NCBI RefSeq assembly: GCF_002356295.1
Contig: NZ_AP018042.1
Location: forward strand, 4,372,361 to 4,436,360
Reading direction: 5' to 3'
Length of the DNA stretch: 64,000 nt
Source of the DNA: Labilibaculum antarcticum
GTDB taxonomy: Bacteria; Bacteroidota; Bacteroidia; Bacteroidales; Marinifilaceae
The notes under the pieces are model-generated. The model saw only the letters and a list, made by a program, of their open reading frames with translations, ran no database searches and had not been told where the DNA came from. This document shows, piece by piece, positions 1 to 8,741 of the stretch. Each line of letters starts with the position of its first letter. Position 1 is the first letter of the stretch. The position numbers were made by a program, and so were the translations under genes.

Positions 1-809
1 AAAATAAAATTCCTGCGAACCCGAAAGCCTTATTCAAGATTGCCAGCATTAGCAAGCTATATGTCGCCGTTGCTACGGCAAAATTAGTCAAAGACGAACG
101 TTTGTCTTTGGATAAAACTCTCGCTGATTACTTTCCTGAACTTGTGGGAAGAATCGAAAATGCAGAAAAAATCACCTTGAGGTTAATGCTTCAACATCGG
201 AGTGGCATTCCCAATTTTGTTGACCATCCTGATTATTGGACAAAACCGCCAAAAAACAAACATGAAACACTTGAATACGCACTGGATTTACCCGCTGACT
301 TTGAACCGGGTGAAGATTATGGCTATTCAAATACGAATTATATGTTGATTTCTGACCTCATTGATAAAGTACTGGGCTATAGTTATCAACAATATATCAA
401 GGAGGAGATTTTGATTCCTCTCAAACTCAACAATACCTTCGGTTCGCTTCATGAAGTGGATATAGACGATGTGATGAGCGGATATTATGTTGGAGTTGAA
501 GACGATCTAAAGACTGAATATTCTGGTTTAATGATAGCTACAGCAGAGGATGTGGGCATATTCTTAAGAGCATTAAACGATGGTTCTGTGTTTGAGAAAG
601 GGGAACAGGAAATTTATTCCTCCATTTACGTGTACGAGCATACAGGTCTGCTTGTTGGCTATCAGAGTATTGCCAAATACCACAAAGATATTGATACGGT
701 TGTTATTCAATTTAATAATACAACTAATTTTGATGGATATGACTGGAATTTAGCGGAAATCATATATAGTCGTATTGTGAAAATACTGAGAAGTAAAAAA
801 AGTGCATAA
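1..809 (+). CDS. Serine beta-lactamase-family hydrolase, 5' truncated by window edge
   Basis: The reading frame is open from base 3 and runs to TAA at 807-809, so the gene starts before the window. The first visible codons give KIASISKLYVA, which holds an SxxK motif (S-I-S-K), the nucleophile motif of class C beta-lactamases and DD-peptidases. A YSN triad follows in GYSNTNY. This is the AmpC/EstB-like beta-lactamase superfamily, whose members include penicillin-binding esterases and peptidases. Substrate and location cannot be judged because the N-terminus and any signal peptide are missing. The C-terminal HTG motif (YEHTGLLVGY) is consistent with the KTG-equivalent. Function as a true beta-lactamase is not implied. 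A structured repeat begins a few bases after the stop. Confidence 0.85.
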   Translation, partial: NKIPANPKALFKIASISKLYVAVATAKLVKDERLSLDKTLADYFPELVGRIENAEKITLRLMLQHRSGIPNFVDHPDYWTKPPKNKHETLEYALDLPADFEPGEDYGYSNTNYMLISDLIDKVLGYSYQQYIKEEILIPLKLNNTFGSLHEVDIDDVMSGYYVGVEDDLKTEYSGLMIATAEDVGIFLRALNDGSVFEKGEQEIYSSIYVYEHTGLLVGYQSIAKYHKDIDTVVIQFNNTTNFDGYDWNLAEIIYSRIVKILRSKKSA

Positions 810-814
810 TAAGT

Positions 815-915
815 AGAACGATGAGCGGTCTGCAGGCCCCAACCATGAGTTCATCGCCTGTCCCGATTTTGCATCGGGATTGAATTATATCCCGGACAGT
901 AGGTTGGTATTTTTC
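815..915 (+). repeat. Structured intergenic element, copy 1
   Basis: About 100 nt right after the hydrolase stop, repeated at 2346-2448. Pairings visible here are CCAACC (839-844) with GGTTGG (902-907), CTGTCC (858-863) with GGACAG (894-899), and two mutually exclusive inner stems, CCCGAT/ATCGGG and CGGGAT/ATCCCG. A T-rich run follows, so it may act as a terminator. Identity unknown. Confidence 0.6.
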
Positions 916-1017
916 TTTTTTTTTCAGTATTATTTGAAGATAAGAGAATAACTAGAGGGTAATTTATTTTCCAATAAGGAGCACTTTAAACGATGCCTAT
1001 TTAGTGAAAGCCTAATG

Positions 1018-1074
1018 TAACGGCTGATACAGCAATTATCTTATTTTCTTGAACTAATTGCGCTGTTAGAGTTA
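1018..1074. repeat. attC-like imperfect hairpin
   Basis: TAAC...CAGCAATTA (1018-1038) is roughly complementary to TAATTGCGCTG...GTTA (1055-1074), with bulges. The outer TAAC/GTTA and inner asymmetry resemble an integron attC site, but the R-box consensus is only partly matched and no integrase is in view. Confidence 0.25.
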
Positions 1075-1154
1075 AAAGTGACCTAAATTAAGAATCTCAA
1101 TTCTATTTCTAAATAAAAATATTTTCAATTTTTATGTGTCCTTAAAACGGCTTT

Positions 1155-1212
1155 GTTTAAAACTTAATAGAGAATTTTGTTTAGTTTATGGACAGACAGC
1201 CATGGCGTGCAA
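1155..1212. repeat. Second repeated block, copy 1
   Basis: This AT-rich block begins GTTTAAAACTTAAT and ends near a GACAGAC motif. It recurs at 2490-2549. It follows structured element copy 1 at about 340 nt, against about 144 nt for the other pair, so about 200 bp differs between the two loci. Confidence 0.55.
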
Positions 1213-1588
1213 GTAAATTAATTAATTCACGAAACGGATGGGGAAATTACAAGGTCTACTTAATTGATTAGCTTGTTGGGAAGACCATTAAGTCTGAGTT
1301 TCTTTTTTTTTGCCAAAAAAGAGTCACGATAAATTGTTGTTTTCTTTAGATCTTCCTTTTCCTAATTTCAGCTCTTTATCGATTTGAATTACTCCCCAAA
1401 AAGTAACATTTTAGTAGTTTCGTTCTATTACTTTAAGTTAGATTAATGAAGTAAGTTTTCAAATTAGATAGACAAATAGAAGCCTTTAAAAGCAATAATG
1501 AGTTTTTCAATTTGTAACTTTGTCCTATTCGTAGATAAAACAACTCCACATAGAACGGTATTAGATTAAAATATAATTTGAAAAATAT

Positions 1589-2269
1589 ATGAGTAAAGAG
1601 AAAAAGGAAGCGATAAAAGGAGAAACTTATGAAACACTTAAAGCTTTATATTATTCTGGAAAAGTGAAGCCGTCATTAAATAAAATTCTTGCTGAATTAC
1701 AAAATGATTCTGAAAACATAGAGCTCTCTCTTTTTGCTTGTCAGTGCTTGGTAAGAACTAAGAATTTTGAAGACTTGTCTACATATGCTGATGTTTCTAT
1801 TGAATTGGATCCCAATATTGCAGCAGGACATTATTACAAGGGAGTTGCTGTTCAGCATACAAAAGGAAAAGAGCAAGATGCTCTAAAAAACTTTAATGAA
1901 GCATTAACTTTAGACCCAGACAACACAATTTACCTTAAAAGTAAGGCTACCACCCATCTTTTGCTTTTTACAGATTATCATTTGCCTTTAAGTTTTGCTG
2001 AAAAACATAGGGATAAAGCTGAAGAGAGTTTATTAAAAATTATTGATCTGATAGAGCAAAAGGAAAATCCTGATTATAAAGATTTTTTGACTATTGCCGA
2101 TGTAAGTACTATGCTTAGCCGAAACCTAGCTGCCAAGAAGTATTTCATTAAAGCGGTAAATACTTTTAATGCTTCTGATAAATCAGTACAAGATTTAAAT
2201 ATATATAAAGACATTATTAAGTCTCAAAAAGCTTGTGTAAAGTTGATGGATAAAAACATTGATGATTAA
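1589..2269 (+). CDS. Tetratricopeptide-repeat protein
   Basis: A 226-residue protein without signal peptide or membrane segment, so probably cytoplasmic. Residues about 62-130 show TPR-like helical pairs (AAGHYYKGVAVQ, DALKNFNEALTLDPDN), and further alpha-helical repeats follow. TPR domains mediate protein-protein contacts and no partner can be inferred. The first 40 residues are Lys/Glu rich. The gene stands alone between two long gaps that carry the same structured element, which suggests an accessory or inserted gene. Start at ATG 1589 follows an A-rich stretch with no strong Shine-Dalgarno, usual for this phylum. Confidence 0.75.
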   Translation: MSKEKKEAIKGETYETLKALYYSGKVKPSLNKILAELQNDSENIELSLFACQCLVRTKNFEDLSTYADVSIELDPNIAAGHYYKGVAVQHTKGKEQDALKNFNEALTLDPDNTIYLKSKATTHLLLFTDYHLPLSFAEKHRDKAEESLLKIIDLIEQKENPDYKDFLTIADVSTMLSRNLAAKKYFIKAVNTFNASDKSVQDLNIYKDIIKSQKACVKLMDKNIDD

Positions 2270-2345
2270 TTTCAACAAGACCTTTTGATATTCTCAGGCA
2301 AAAAACAATCGTGATTTTCAAAAAAGATAAATAAACATATAATAG

Positions 2346-2448
2346 GCAGAACTAGGAGCGGTCTGCAAGACGCCGCGATGAGTTTATCGCCTGTCCCGAT
2401 TTTGCATCGGCATTGAACTACATCCCGGCCAGAAGGCTGGGATTTTGT
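2346..2448 (+). repeat. Structured intergenic element, copy 2
   Basis: Second copy of the element at 815-915, 77 nt after the TPR gene stop. The core GAGCGGTCTGCA and CGCCTGTCCCGATTTTGCAT segments match copy 1. Some paired positions of copy 1 are mismatched here. It ends in a T-rich stretch. The remaining gap to 2676 contains the second repeated block and nothing else recognised. Confidence 0.6.
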
Positions 2449-2489
2449 TTTTTATGCTTTTATCGAAAGTTTTGGGTATTTTGAGATAT

Positions 2490-2549
2490 GTTTAAAACTT
2501 AATTGAGCAGTTTGATTAGTTTTTAGACAGACTGCTGTTGGCTGCAATG
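2490..2549. repeat. Second repeated block, copy 2
   Basis: Matches 1155-1212 (GTTTAAAACTTAAT...GACAGAC). At its end is a small hairpin, GTTGGC-TGCAAT-GCCAAC. Confidence 0.55.
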
Positions 2550-2676
2550 CCAACCGACTTCCCAAATGACATCCTGTAATTTAACTTGTTTTCGTTTGAC
2601 AATACCAGAACTATCTTACAACTTGACAAGTAAGAAGTAGTATTTTTATGCAGACAGATTTAAGAAAAACAAAAGA

Positions 2677-4173
2677 ATGAATTTAACGATTGAAAACATA
2701 CTATTAGTTGGTTCTATATTACTTTTCATTAGTATTATTGTAGGTAAGACAACTTATAAATTTGGTGTTCCGACTTTAATCCTCTTCCTGGCAATAGGAA
2801 TGTTGGCCGGTTCTGATGGCATAGGAGGCATCCTTTTTGACGACCCCAAAATTGCACAACTCATAGGTATTGTTTCACTTAATTTTATTTTGTTTTCAGG
2901 GGGGCTCGACACCAATTGGAATTCCTTAAAACCCATTCTCAAAGAGGGAATTATTTTATCAACCTTAGGTGTTTTACTGACAGCTCTTTCACTTGGTACA
3001 TTTGTTTGGTTTATTACCGATTTTACTATTTATGAAAGTATGCTTTTAGGCTCCATTGTTTCATCAACAGACGCAGCGGCCGTGTTCTCAATTTTACGTT
3101 CAAAAAGTCTCGCACTAAAAACAAATCTAAGACCAACATTAGAATTAGAAAGTGGAAGTAACGACCCAATGGCATATGTGCTAACTATTGCCTTTTTATC
3201 TTTAGTAATTAACCAAGACCAAAGTATTGTTTCAATTATCTCCTTATTTTTTCAGCAAATGATTTTTGGGGCTATCGCAGGTTTTGCATTTGGAATGCTG
3301 AGTAAATTCATCATCAACAAAATCAAGCTTGACTTTGAAGGGCTATATCCTGTTTTGGTTATTGCTCTGATGTTCATCACCTTTTCGGCAACTGATTTTG
3401 TCGGTGGTAACGGCTTTCTTGCAATATACATTTGTGCGGTGTACTTAGGAAATCAAGACCTAATACACAAAAAAACAATTTTAAAAATGTATGACGGTTT
3501 GGCTTGGTTGATGCAAATTGTCTTGTTCCTTACTTTAGGTCTACTGGTTTTCCCATCCCAAATAAGTCCCTATGTCGGCATTGGACTACTTATTTCATTG
3601 TTCTTGATAGTAGTTGCTCGCCCTATAAGCGTTTTTATTAGCTTAATCTTTTTCAAAATGAAACTAAGAAGACGATTTTATATTTCTTGGGTAGGCTTGC
3701 GGGGTGGTGTTCCAATTGTATTTGCAACTTATCCACTTTTGGCGGGAATTGAGAAGGCAAATATGATTTTCAATATCGTGTTTTTTATTTCGGTTACATC
3801 AGTTCTAATTCAGGGGACAACTTTATCAATCTTTGCAAAATGGTTAAAAGTGGTTCTACCTGGAAAATCAAAAAAGATTACCGAAATAGACCAACTTATT
3901 TTAGACCTGCCGAAATCTACTTTGCAGGAATTTGTGATTTTACCAGACTTTTTTTCAGTAAACAAACGAATTGTTGATTTGAATTTTCCAAAATCCGCAT
4001 TCATTATAATGATAAAACGTGATAAAGAATATATTCGCCCAGGTGGTTCTACAGGTATTAAAGTAAATGACATTCTAATGGTCCTTGCAGATAGTGAGGA
4101 AGATTATGTAAAAGTAAATGAGTGCCTTTCCAAGCGAAATAAAGCAAAAAAAAATAGACTAGACAAAGAATAA
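2677..4173 (+). CDS. nhaP2: CPA1-family K+/H+ (or Na+/H+) antiporter with C-terminal TrkA-C domain
   Basis: A 498-residue inner-membrane protein with about 12 hydrophobic segments over residues 1-390. It carries the CPA1 transport-core motifs SSTDAAAVFS and SGSNDP, the latter with the ND pair typical of NhaP-type carriers. Residues about 405-490 form a soluble TrkA-C/RCK_C-like domain (GIKVNDILMVLAD), as in NhaP2/CvrA antiporters that exchange cytoplasmic K+ for protons. It should help pH and K+ homeostasis. The gene is monocistronic with a roughly 400-bp upstream gap. Family assignment is firm. Ion preference is inferred from the domain layout. Confidence 0.88.
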   Translation: MNLTIENILLVGSILLFISIIVGKTTYKFGVPTLILFLAIGMLAGSDGIGGILFDDPKIAQLIGIVSLNFILFSGGLDTNWNSLKPILKEGIILSTLGVLLTALSLGTFVWFITDFTIYESMLLGSIVSSTDAAAVFSILRSKSLALKTNLRPTLELESGSNDPMAYVLTIAFLSLVINQDQSIVSIISLFFQQMIFGAIAGFAFGMLSKFIINKIKLDFEGLYPVLVIALMFITFSATDFVGGNGFLAIYICAVYLGNQDLIHKKTILKMYDGLAWLMQIVLFLTLGLLVFPSQISPYVGIGLLISLFLIVVARPISVFISLIFFKMKLRRRFYISWVGLRGGVPIVFATYPLLAGIEKANMIFNIVFFISVTSVLIQGTTLSIFAKWLKVVLPGKSKKITEIDQLILDLPKSTLQEFVILPDFFSVNKRIVDLNFPKSAFIIMIKRDKEYIRPGGSTGIKVNDILMVLADSEEDYVKVNECLSKRNKAKKNRLDKE

Positions 4174-4356
4174 AAGCAAGGCAGCCAAACCCTGCTATTG
4201 GACAATTGTGTAGTTGGTAAATAAGAATAATAAATTAGAGTACGAGTCGTAATTATAAATTTTACAATCTAGAGGGAGTTTATTTTGTAGGCTTTGCTGT
4301 GATTGAAAGTTTGGATATAGTAATTACATGATAAAATCGTTCGGAAGTGGTTCCGA

Positions 4357-4668
4357 TTAGTTAATTTTATCAGATTTATTGAATTTTGTTGCCAGCTTGC
4401 TCAATAAAATCAAGGCAACAAGACCACCACAAAATGATACCACCGAATTTATCACAAACAAATTAAAATTCACACTACCGGTTTGCATGATAGCTTGGGG
4501 TGAAAAACCTAATCGGCCAATTGATTTAATGAAAAAAACACTGCCGAATACTCCGGCAATGGTATTTCCAATTAGTCCAAAGGAATATTTTTTGAAGAAT
4601 AGACTGCTGCTGTTAGCTCCAATTATTCCAATAATAATGCTTAGTAAAGAAATCAGTGTATCTGTCAT
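4357..4668 (-). CDS. Small membrane protein in the cydAB operon
   Basis: A 103-residue protein with three hydrophobic segments, roughly residues 3-20, 30-48 and 68-92, separated by short basic loops. It starts 16 nt after the cydB stop on the same strand, so co-transcription with cydAB is likely. Glycine patterning (GLIGNTIAGVFGS) is loosely like GlsB/YeaQ small membrane proteins, but I do not recognise the family with confidence. It could be an unrelated passenger or an accessory subunit of the oxidase, like CydX in other bacteria, though CydX is far smaller. An overlapping plus-strand frame is judged a shadow. Confidence 0.65.
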   Translation of the reverse strand: MTDTLISLLSIIIGIIGANSSSLFFKKYSFGLIGNTIAGVFGSVFFIKSIGRLGFSPQAIMQTGSVNFNLFVINSVVSFCGGLVALILLSKLATKFNKSDKIN

Positions 4669-4684
4669 AAATTAGCTGGAAATA

Positions 4685-5758
4685 TTAGTGTCCGTAATCC
4701 ATCTTATCAACTTTTCCTCCCATCAATCTTTTCTGAACAATAAAGTAAACAAGAAGAAGTGCAAAACCAACAATTCCCCAGCCTAAAGCAACCGACAAAC
4801 CATATTCCGATGCAGCGGTGTTGTAAATGGTTAAAGACTCGTTTACACTATTGGTTGAAGGCAAAATTACAGGAAACATAGATGCCAATGAAGAAGTTAT
4901 TCCGCCAACAATAATCAGCGACGAGCAAGCAAAGGCATAAACATCTTTCTTGAATTTTTTAACTAAAAAAGTGCCAAACAATCCGCTAAGATAGATCATC
5001 GGAAAAATGAACAGAAGTGGACTTTCTATAAAATTAGAAAATGGTTGTGGCTTAATGATGTGCCAAATGGATACTGAGAAAATAGTAAGTAGTAAAAGCG
5101 CAATATTTAGTTTAAAAACTACCGACTTTAATTTTTCATTGATTGACGACTCGGTTTTTAAGATGATCCAGTTGGCACCATGAATGGATAAGGTGACAAC
5201 GGCAATTATTCCTATCACAATTGTGAACCAATCAATAACCCCCGGATGAGTGCCCTCAGGGCTAAAACTGCTGTTCCATAAGGGTAAGAAAAAATAATGT
5301 GCTTCGTAAGCCGAAACTCCATTTTCAACACCGCCCAAGTTTACACCTCTAACAACATTGCCCAGTGCAATACCAAAAAACAGTGTTAGCAGTAGGCTCG
5401 AAACACCAAAGGATTTATCCCAAATATCTTTCCACATCTGAAAGTTAAATTGGCTTCGTAACTCCAATCCTATTGCTCTGAAAATAATAAACCACAAAAC
5501 AATGATTAAAGGGAGATAAAAACCACTAAAAACAGAGGCATAAAAGGTTGGGAAAGCCATAAACAGCAATCCACCTGCGGCTACCAGCCATACTTCATTC
5601 GAGTCCCAGAAAAGCCCTGCGGCCTTTGCAATTACCTCTTTGTCTTTTTCCTTTTTAGCAAAAAACAAATGAATAATTCCTGTCCCGAAATCGTAACCGT
5701 CCAATATGAAGAATACAGCTAAAACAATAGCTATCATTGTGTACCAAAATAATTCCAT
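4685..5758 (-). CDS. cydB: Cytochrome bd ubiquinol oxidase subunit II
   Basis: A 357-residue polytopic protein with about eight to nine membrane segments. The N-terminus holds FILDGYDFGTGI, the CydB signature, followed by WDSNEVWLVAAGG. Subunit II stabilises the haem-bearing subunit I in the quinol:O2 oxidoreductase of the cytoplasmic membrane. The enzyme reduces O2 with high affinity and tolerates sulfide and nitrosative stress. The gene lies 2 nt after cydA, so the two are clearly one operon, and is followed by a 103-residue membrane protein. Length is normal for the family. Confidence 0.95.
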   Translation of the reverse strand: MELFWYTMIAIVLAVFFILDGYDFGTGIIHLFFAKKEKDKEVIAKAAGLFWDSNEVWLVAAGGLLFMAFPTFYASVFSGFYLPLIIVLWFIIFRAIGLELRSQFNFQMWKDIWDKSFGVSSLLLTLFFGIALGNVVRGVNLGGVENGVSAYEAHYFFLPLWNSSFSPEGTHPGVIDWFTIVIGIIAVVTLSIHGANWIILKTESSINEKLKSVVFKLNIALLLLTIFSVSIWHIIKPQPFSNFIESPLLFIFPMIYLSGLFGTFLVKKFKKDVYAFACSSLIIVGGITSSLASMFPVILPSTNSVNESLTIYNTAASEYGLSVALGWGIVGFALLLVYFIVQKRLMGGKVDKMDYGH

Positions 5759-5760
5759 AA

Positions 5761-7092
5761 TTAATGTGTTTGAGTTTCAGGTCCTTTATGAATTGTTTTA
5801 CCAACCAAGACCAGGAACAGTAAGCCCAGAAGCATATATAAACCAACAAATCCCAATAGGGTGAATAAAGTATTTCCTGATGAAACGGTTGGTGAGATTC
5901 CATCAACGGTTTTTAATAAACCATATACCAAATAGGGTTGTCGTCCCAGTTCGGCTACATACCATCCGGTTATGTTTGCGATATACGGAAAAGGGAATGC
6001 AAACATGATGCCCCAAAGCAAAGTATTCATTGTATAGAGTTTTCTTCTCCATAAAAATAATAGTGCCAAGCCCATTAATCCAATAAAAATAGTGCCTAAT
6101 CCTACCATAATATGATAGGAGTAGTAGAGAGCAGGAATATTATCGGGTAATTCTTCTTTTGTAAATTGATCCATTCCAGGAATTTGCTTGTTCCAATCCT
6201 GATAAGTCAGAAAACTTAAGATGTTGGGAACGGCAATTTTGTTGTCTATCTTTTTTTCAACCATATTAGGTTGACCAATAAGTACGATTTCGGCACCTGC
6301 CTCTTCGGTTTCAAAAATCCCTTCCATGGCAGCAAAGGCGGCCGGTTGGAATTTGGCTACATTTTTAGCGTTCCAATCGCCCGTTGGGACAGCCACCAGC
6401 ATGCTCGAAACAAAACCGAAAATAACACCTGTCTTTAAAAATAACTTTCCGTATTCCAGATTCTTATTGCGCAATACATAAAATGCACCTATAGCGGCAA
6501 CAACAAAGGATGAGGTTACAACAGATGCAAATTGATTGTGCAGGAAGGCTGGTATCAACCACGGATTGCTGAATAGGGCTGAGAAATTAGTTAGTACGTA
6601 CTTCCCATTCTCTAAAATTTCATATCCAACAGGATTTTGCATCCAGGAGTTAGTCGCTAAAATAAAATAGCCACTGGCCCAGGAACCTAAAAAGACTAAA
6701 AACCCTGTTAGAAAGTGTAGCTTTTGCCCCATTAGCTTTTCACCAAAAATGAAAAGTGCCAAAAAAGAAGATTCGAGAAAAAATGAAAACAGACCTTCCA
6801 TCGCTAAGGTTTGCCCGATAATTCCTCCCGTAAGTTCCGAGAATTTAGCCCAATTAGTACCAAATTGAAACTCCATTGGAATTCCAGTTACAACACCCAT
6901 GGTAAAATTAATGGCAAAAATCTTCATGAAGAATTTTGCTGCATTGTTATACCTTTCAAGTTTAGTTCTTAAATATTTCCATTTAAAATAGACAATCATT
7001 AAAGATAGTCCCATTGTTAATTGTGGAAATATATAGTGAAATGTGATAGTAAATGCGAACTGCAATCTATCATAAAATATCATGTCATCCAT
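5761..7092 (-). CDS. cydA: Cytochrome bd ubiquinol oxidase subunit I
   Basis: A 443-residue haem-binding subunit. The N-terminus reads RLQFAFTITFHYIFP with His19, the expected axial haem ligand position, and GQTLAMEG/FFLESSFL follow in the region that forms the quinol and haem sites. At 443 residues it is shorter than E. coli CydA, consistent with the short Q-loop form. It catalyses quinol oxidation coupled to O2 reduction in the inner membrane. It heads a cydA-cydB-orf103 operon. A perfect 11-bp inverted repeat ends only a few bases upstream of the ATG, which may affect translation or bind a regulator. Confidence 0.95.
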   Translation of the reverse strand: MDDMIFYDRLQFAFTITFHYIFPQLTMGLSLMIVYFKWKYLRTKLERYNNAAKFFMKIFAINFTMGVVTGIPMEFQFGTNWAKFSELTGGIIGQTLAMEGLFSFFLESSFLALFIFGEKLMGQKLHFLTGFLVFLGSWASGYFILATNSWMQNPVGYEILENGKYVLTNFSALFSNPWLIPAFLHNQFASVVTSSFVVAAIGAFYVLRNKNLEYGKLFLKTGVIFGFVSSMLVAVPTGDWNAKNVAKFQPAAFAAMEGIFETEEAGAEIVLIGQPNMVEKKIDNKIAVPNILSFLTYQDWNKQIPGMDQFTKEELPDNIPALYYSYHIMVGLGTIFIGLMGLALLFLWRRKLYTMNTLLWGIMFAFPFPYIANITGWYVAELGRQPYLVYGLLKTVDGISPTVSSGNTLFTLLGFVGLYMLLGLLFLVLVGKTIHKGPETQTH

Positions 7093-7095
7093 ATT

Positions 7096-7120
7096 CTTAT
7101 TTTTAAACGTTAAAAATAAG
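7096..7120. promoter_or_regulatory. Perfect inverted repeat in the cydA leader
   Basis: CTTATTTTTAA (7096-7106), spacer ACG, then TTAAAAATAAG (7110-7120). It lies 3 nt upstream of the cydA ATG on the minus strand, so it could form an RNA hairpin next to the start codon or be a DNA operator. Confidence 0.5.
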
Positions 7121-7361
7121 AGTTTTTATCCGTTTTATTGCAACGGGAAAATGATATTTTTTCGTTTTGTGAATTATCTCTCTTGTATATGTATTGCTTA
7201 TATTCTAGTAAAAGAGCTGGTCGTGATTTAGTGCAAAATGTAATTGTTTGAAATGAGGCTTGTTAGATTGTTGGTAAATCAATTTTTACAATGCATAATA
7301 ATGTAAAAGGGAATATTGGTGATGGATTATTGGAGAAGTTATTTTAATTCATATTAACTAA

Positions 7362-7394
7362 AAAGAGATTCAGGCGCTAGTCATGAACCTCTTT
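7362..7394 (-). terminator. Terminator after the aminotransferase gene
   Basis: Read on the minus strand, AAAGAGGTTCA pairs with TGAATCTCTTT (one mismatch) and is followed by TTTTTAG. It lies about 30 nt past the aminotransferase stop. Confidence 0.65.
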
Positions 7395-7422
7395 CTTTGG
7401 TTCGTTTTTTCAATATTTCTAA

Positions 7423-8538
7423 TTACACGTAAAATTTCTTGAAGTATCCTCCTAAAATTTCCAGCATTTCAGGGAAATTCTCTCTTCCAAAGCCAACTCT
7501 GATGTATTTGCCTTCGTACTCAAACATTTCAGCAGGAACAGTCATGATACCGGTTTCTTTAACCAAATGCTCGCTAAATTCTAATGATGAACACTCAATA
7601 TTCAATTTTACAAATGATGTTGTTCCTGCACGTGGAGGTACAAAGTTTTCTATTACCTTCTGATTTTCAGCAAATTCTGCAAACAAGGCAATATTTCGTT
7701 TTACCTTCTTTAGGTTAGGTAGTATGAGGCGATCCATATGATTCAATGCCATAATTGTTAATACTTCACTTGGAGCACTATTGCATATGCTTAAATAGTC
7801 CTTGTAAGAAACTACACGTGCAAGAAACTCTTTATCCTGGCTGACCAACCAACCTGTTCGTAAACCCGCTAACCCGAAAGTTTTAGATGCACCCCAAAGG
7901 CTTATGCCTTTCTCGTACAGATCACATAAAGGAGGCAATTCCGGGAGTTCACTTACCATTAACTTATGGTACATTTCATCCGAAAAAATGTAAATGTTCT
8001 TCTCTCTTGCGATTCTAATAATCTCATTCAGTTGATCTAATGATAGGTAACTTCCTGTCGGATTGTGAGGGAAATTGAGGATAATAAGTTTCGTATTTGG
8101 CTTTATTAGTTGCTCTAGTTTTTTTGTATCAAAAGTCCAATCATCTTGGCTTGGATACCAATTAGAAAGTTCACATCCAATTGATTTTACAACTTCGTAT
8201 AAAGATTGATAACAGGGAGCAACCGTTATTACATGATCAGAAGAATCGAGGAGAACATTCATACTAATGAAATTTAGCTCTCCAGGTGTTGCAACTACAA
8301 TGTTATCAATGGATTGTTTCTTGTAGTTGGTTGATATGATTTTTCTAAGAAGTGGATTGCCCTCACTTTCGGTGTAGCCAAGTTTCATGTTTTCCCATAA
8401 TGCCAGTTCCTTAGCCGAGGCGCCATCAAGCACATACTTTAGTTCATATCCATCGCAGTCGGAACTAGAAAGTAAGTATTTTGCAGTAAATTCATGTTTG
8501 GCAAAATATCTTTCGAGTTTAAAATGATTGATTTTCAT
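7423..8538 (-). CDS. PLP-dependent class I/II aminotransferase
   Basis: A 371-residue soluble enzyme of fold type I. Visible motifs are NFPHNPTG for cofactor binding, SDEMYH with the Asp that contacts the pyridine nitrogen, and the Schiff-base lysine in GASKTFGLAGLRTGW. The arginine near the C-terminus (YIRVGFGRENF) should bind the substrate carboxylate. It transfers an amino group between an amino acid and a 2-oxo acid. Substrate cannot be set from sequence alone. It is divergent from the sugar-isomerase-like gene at 8742 and monocistronic, with a terminator directly downstream. Confidence 0.88.
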   Translation of the reverse strand: MKINHFKLERYFAKHEFTAKYLLSSSDCDGYELKYVLDGASAKELALWENMKLGYTESEGNPLLRKIISTNYKKQSIDNIVVATPGELNFISMNVLLDSSDHVITVAPCYQSLYEVVKSIGCELSNWYPSQDDWTFDTKKLEQLIKPNTKLIILNFPHNPTGSYLSLDQLNEIIRIAREKNIYIFSDEMYHKLMVSELPELPPLCDLYEKGISLWGASKTFGLAGLRTGWLVSQDKEFLARVVSYKDYLSICNSAPSEVLTIMALNHMDRLILPNLKKVKRNIALFAEFAENQKVIENFVPPRAGTTSFVKLNIECSSLEFSEHLVKETGIMTVPAEMFEYEGKYIRVGFGRENFPEMLEILGGYFKKFYV

Positions 8539-8685
8539 AATTAGTTGTTAGTATTTGCACAATCAATGTAAATATTAAAAAGGACTAGTTCAATAGATGT
8601 GATGTGTTGTAAAATATCCTAACATGGACAAATGGATTTTTGTGTCGATCACGTGCTTCCTGTTTCTATAATATCATATAATTTG

Positions 8686-8693
8686 TACTTTTG
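8686..8693 (+). promoter_or_regulatory. Possible -7 promoter element for the 8742 gene
   Basis: TACTTTTG fits the Bacteroidota -7 consensus TAnnTTTG, about 48 nt upstream of the ATG at 8742. The -33 region about 20 nt further upstream is only a weak GTTTC. Confidence 0.35.
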
Positions 8694-8741
8694 AACGCCA
8701 TTCAAATCCGTTGAAACAAATCAAAACTATAAACTATTCTA

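Larger units (their letters stand above)
810..1588. other. 779-bp gene-free gap
   Basis: No plausible gene. It holds structured element copy 1, an attC-like hairpin around 1018-1074, and a second repeated block at 1155-1212. The rest is AT-rich with no recognisable content. Confidence 0.6.

Noticed and set aside
4379-4675. Plus-strand 98-residue frame opposite the small cyd-linked membrane protein.
   Set aside because: The minus-strand frame has clean membrane helices and fits the cydAB operon; the opposite frame has no supported start or family.
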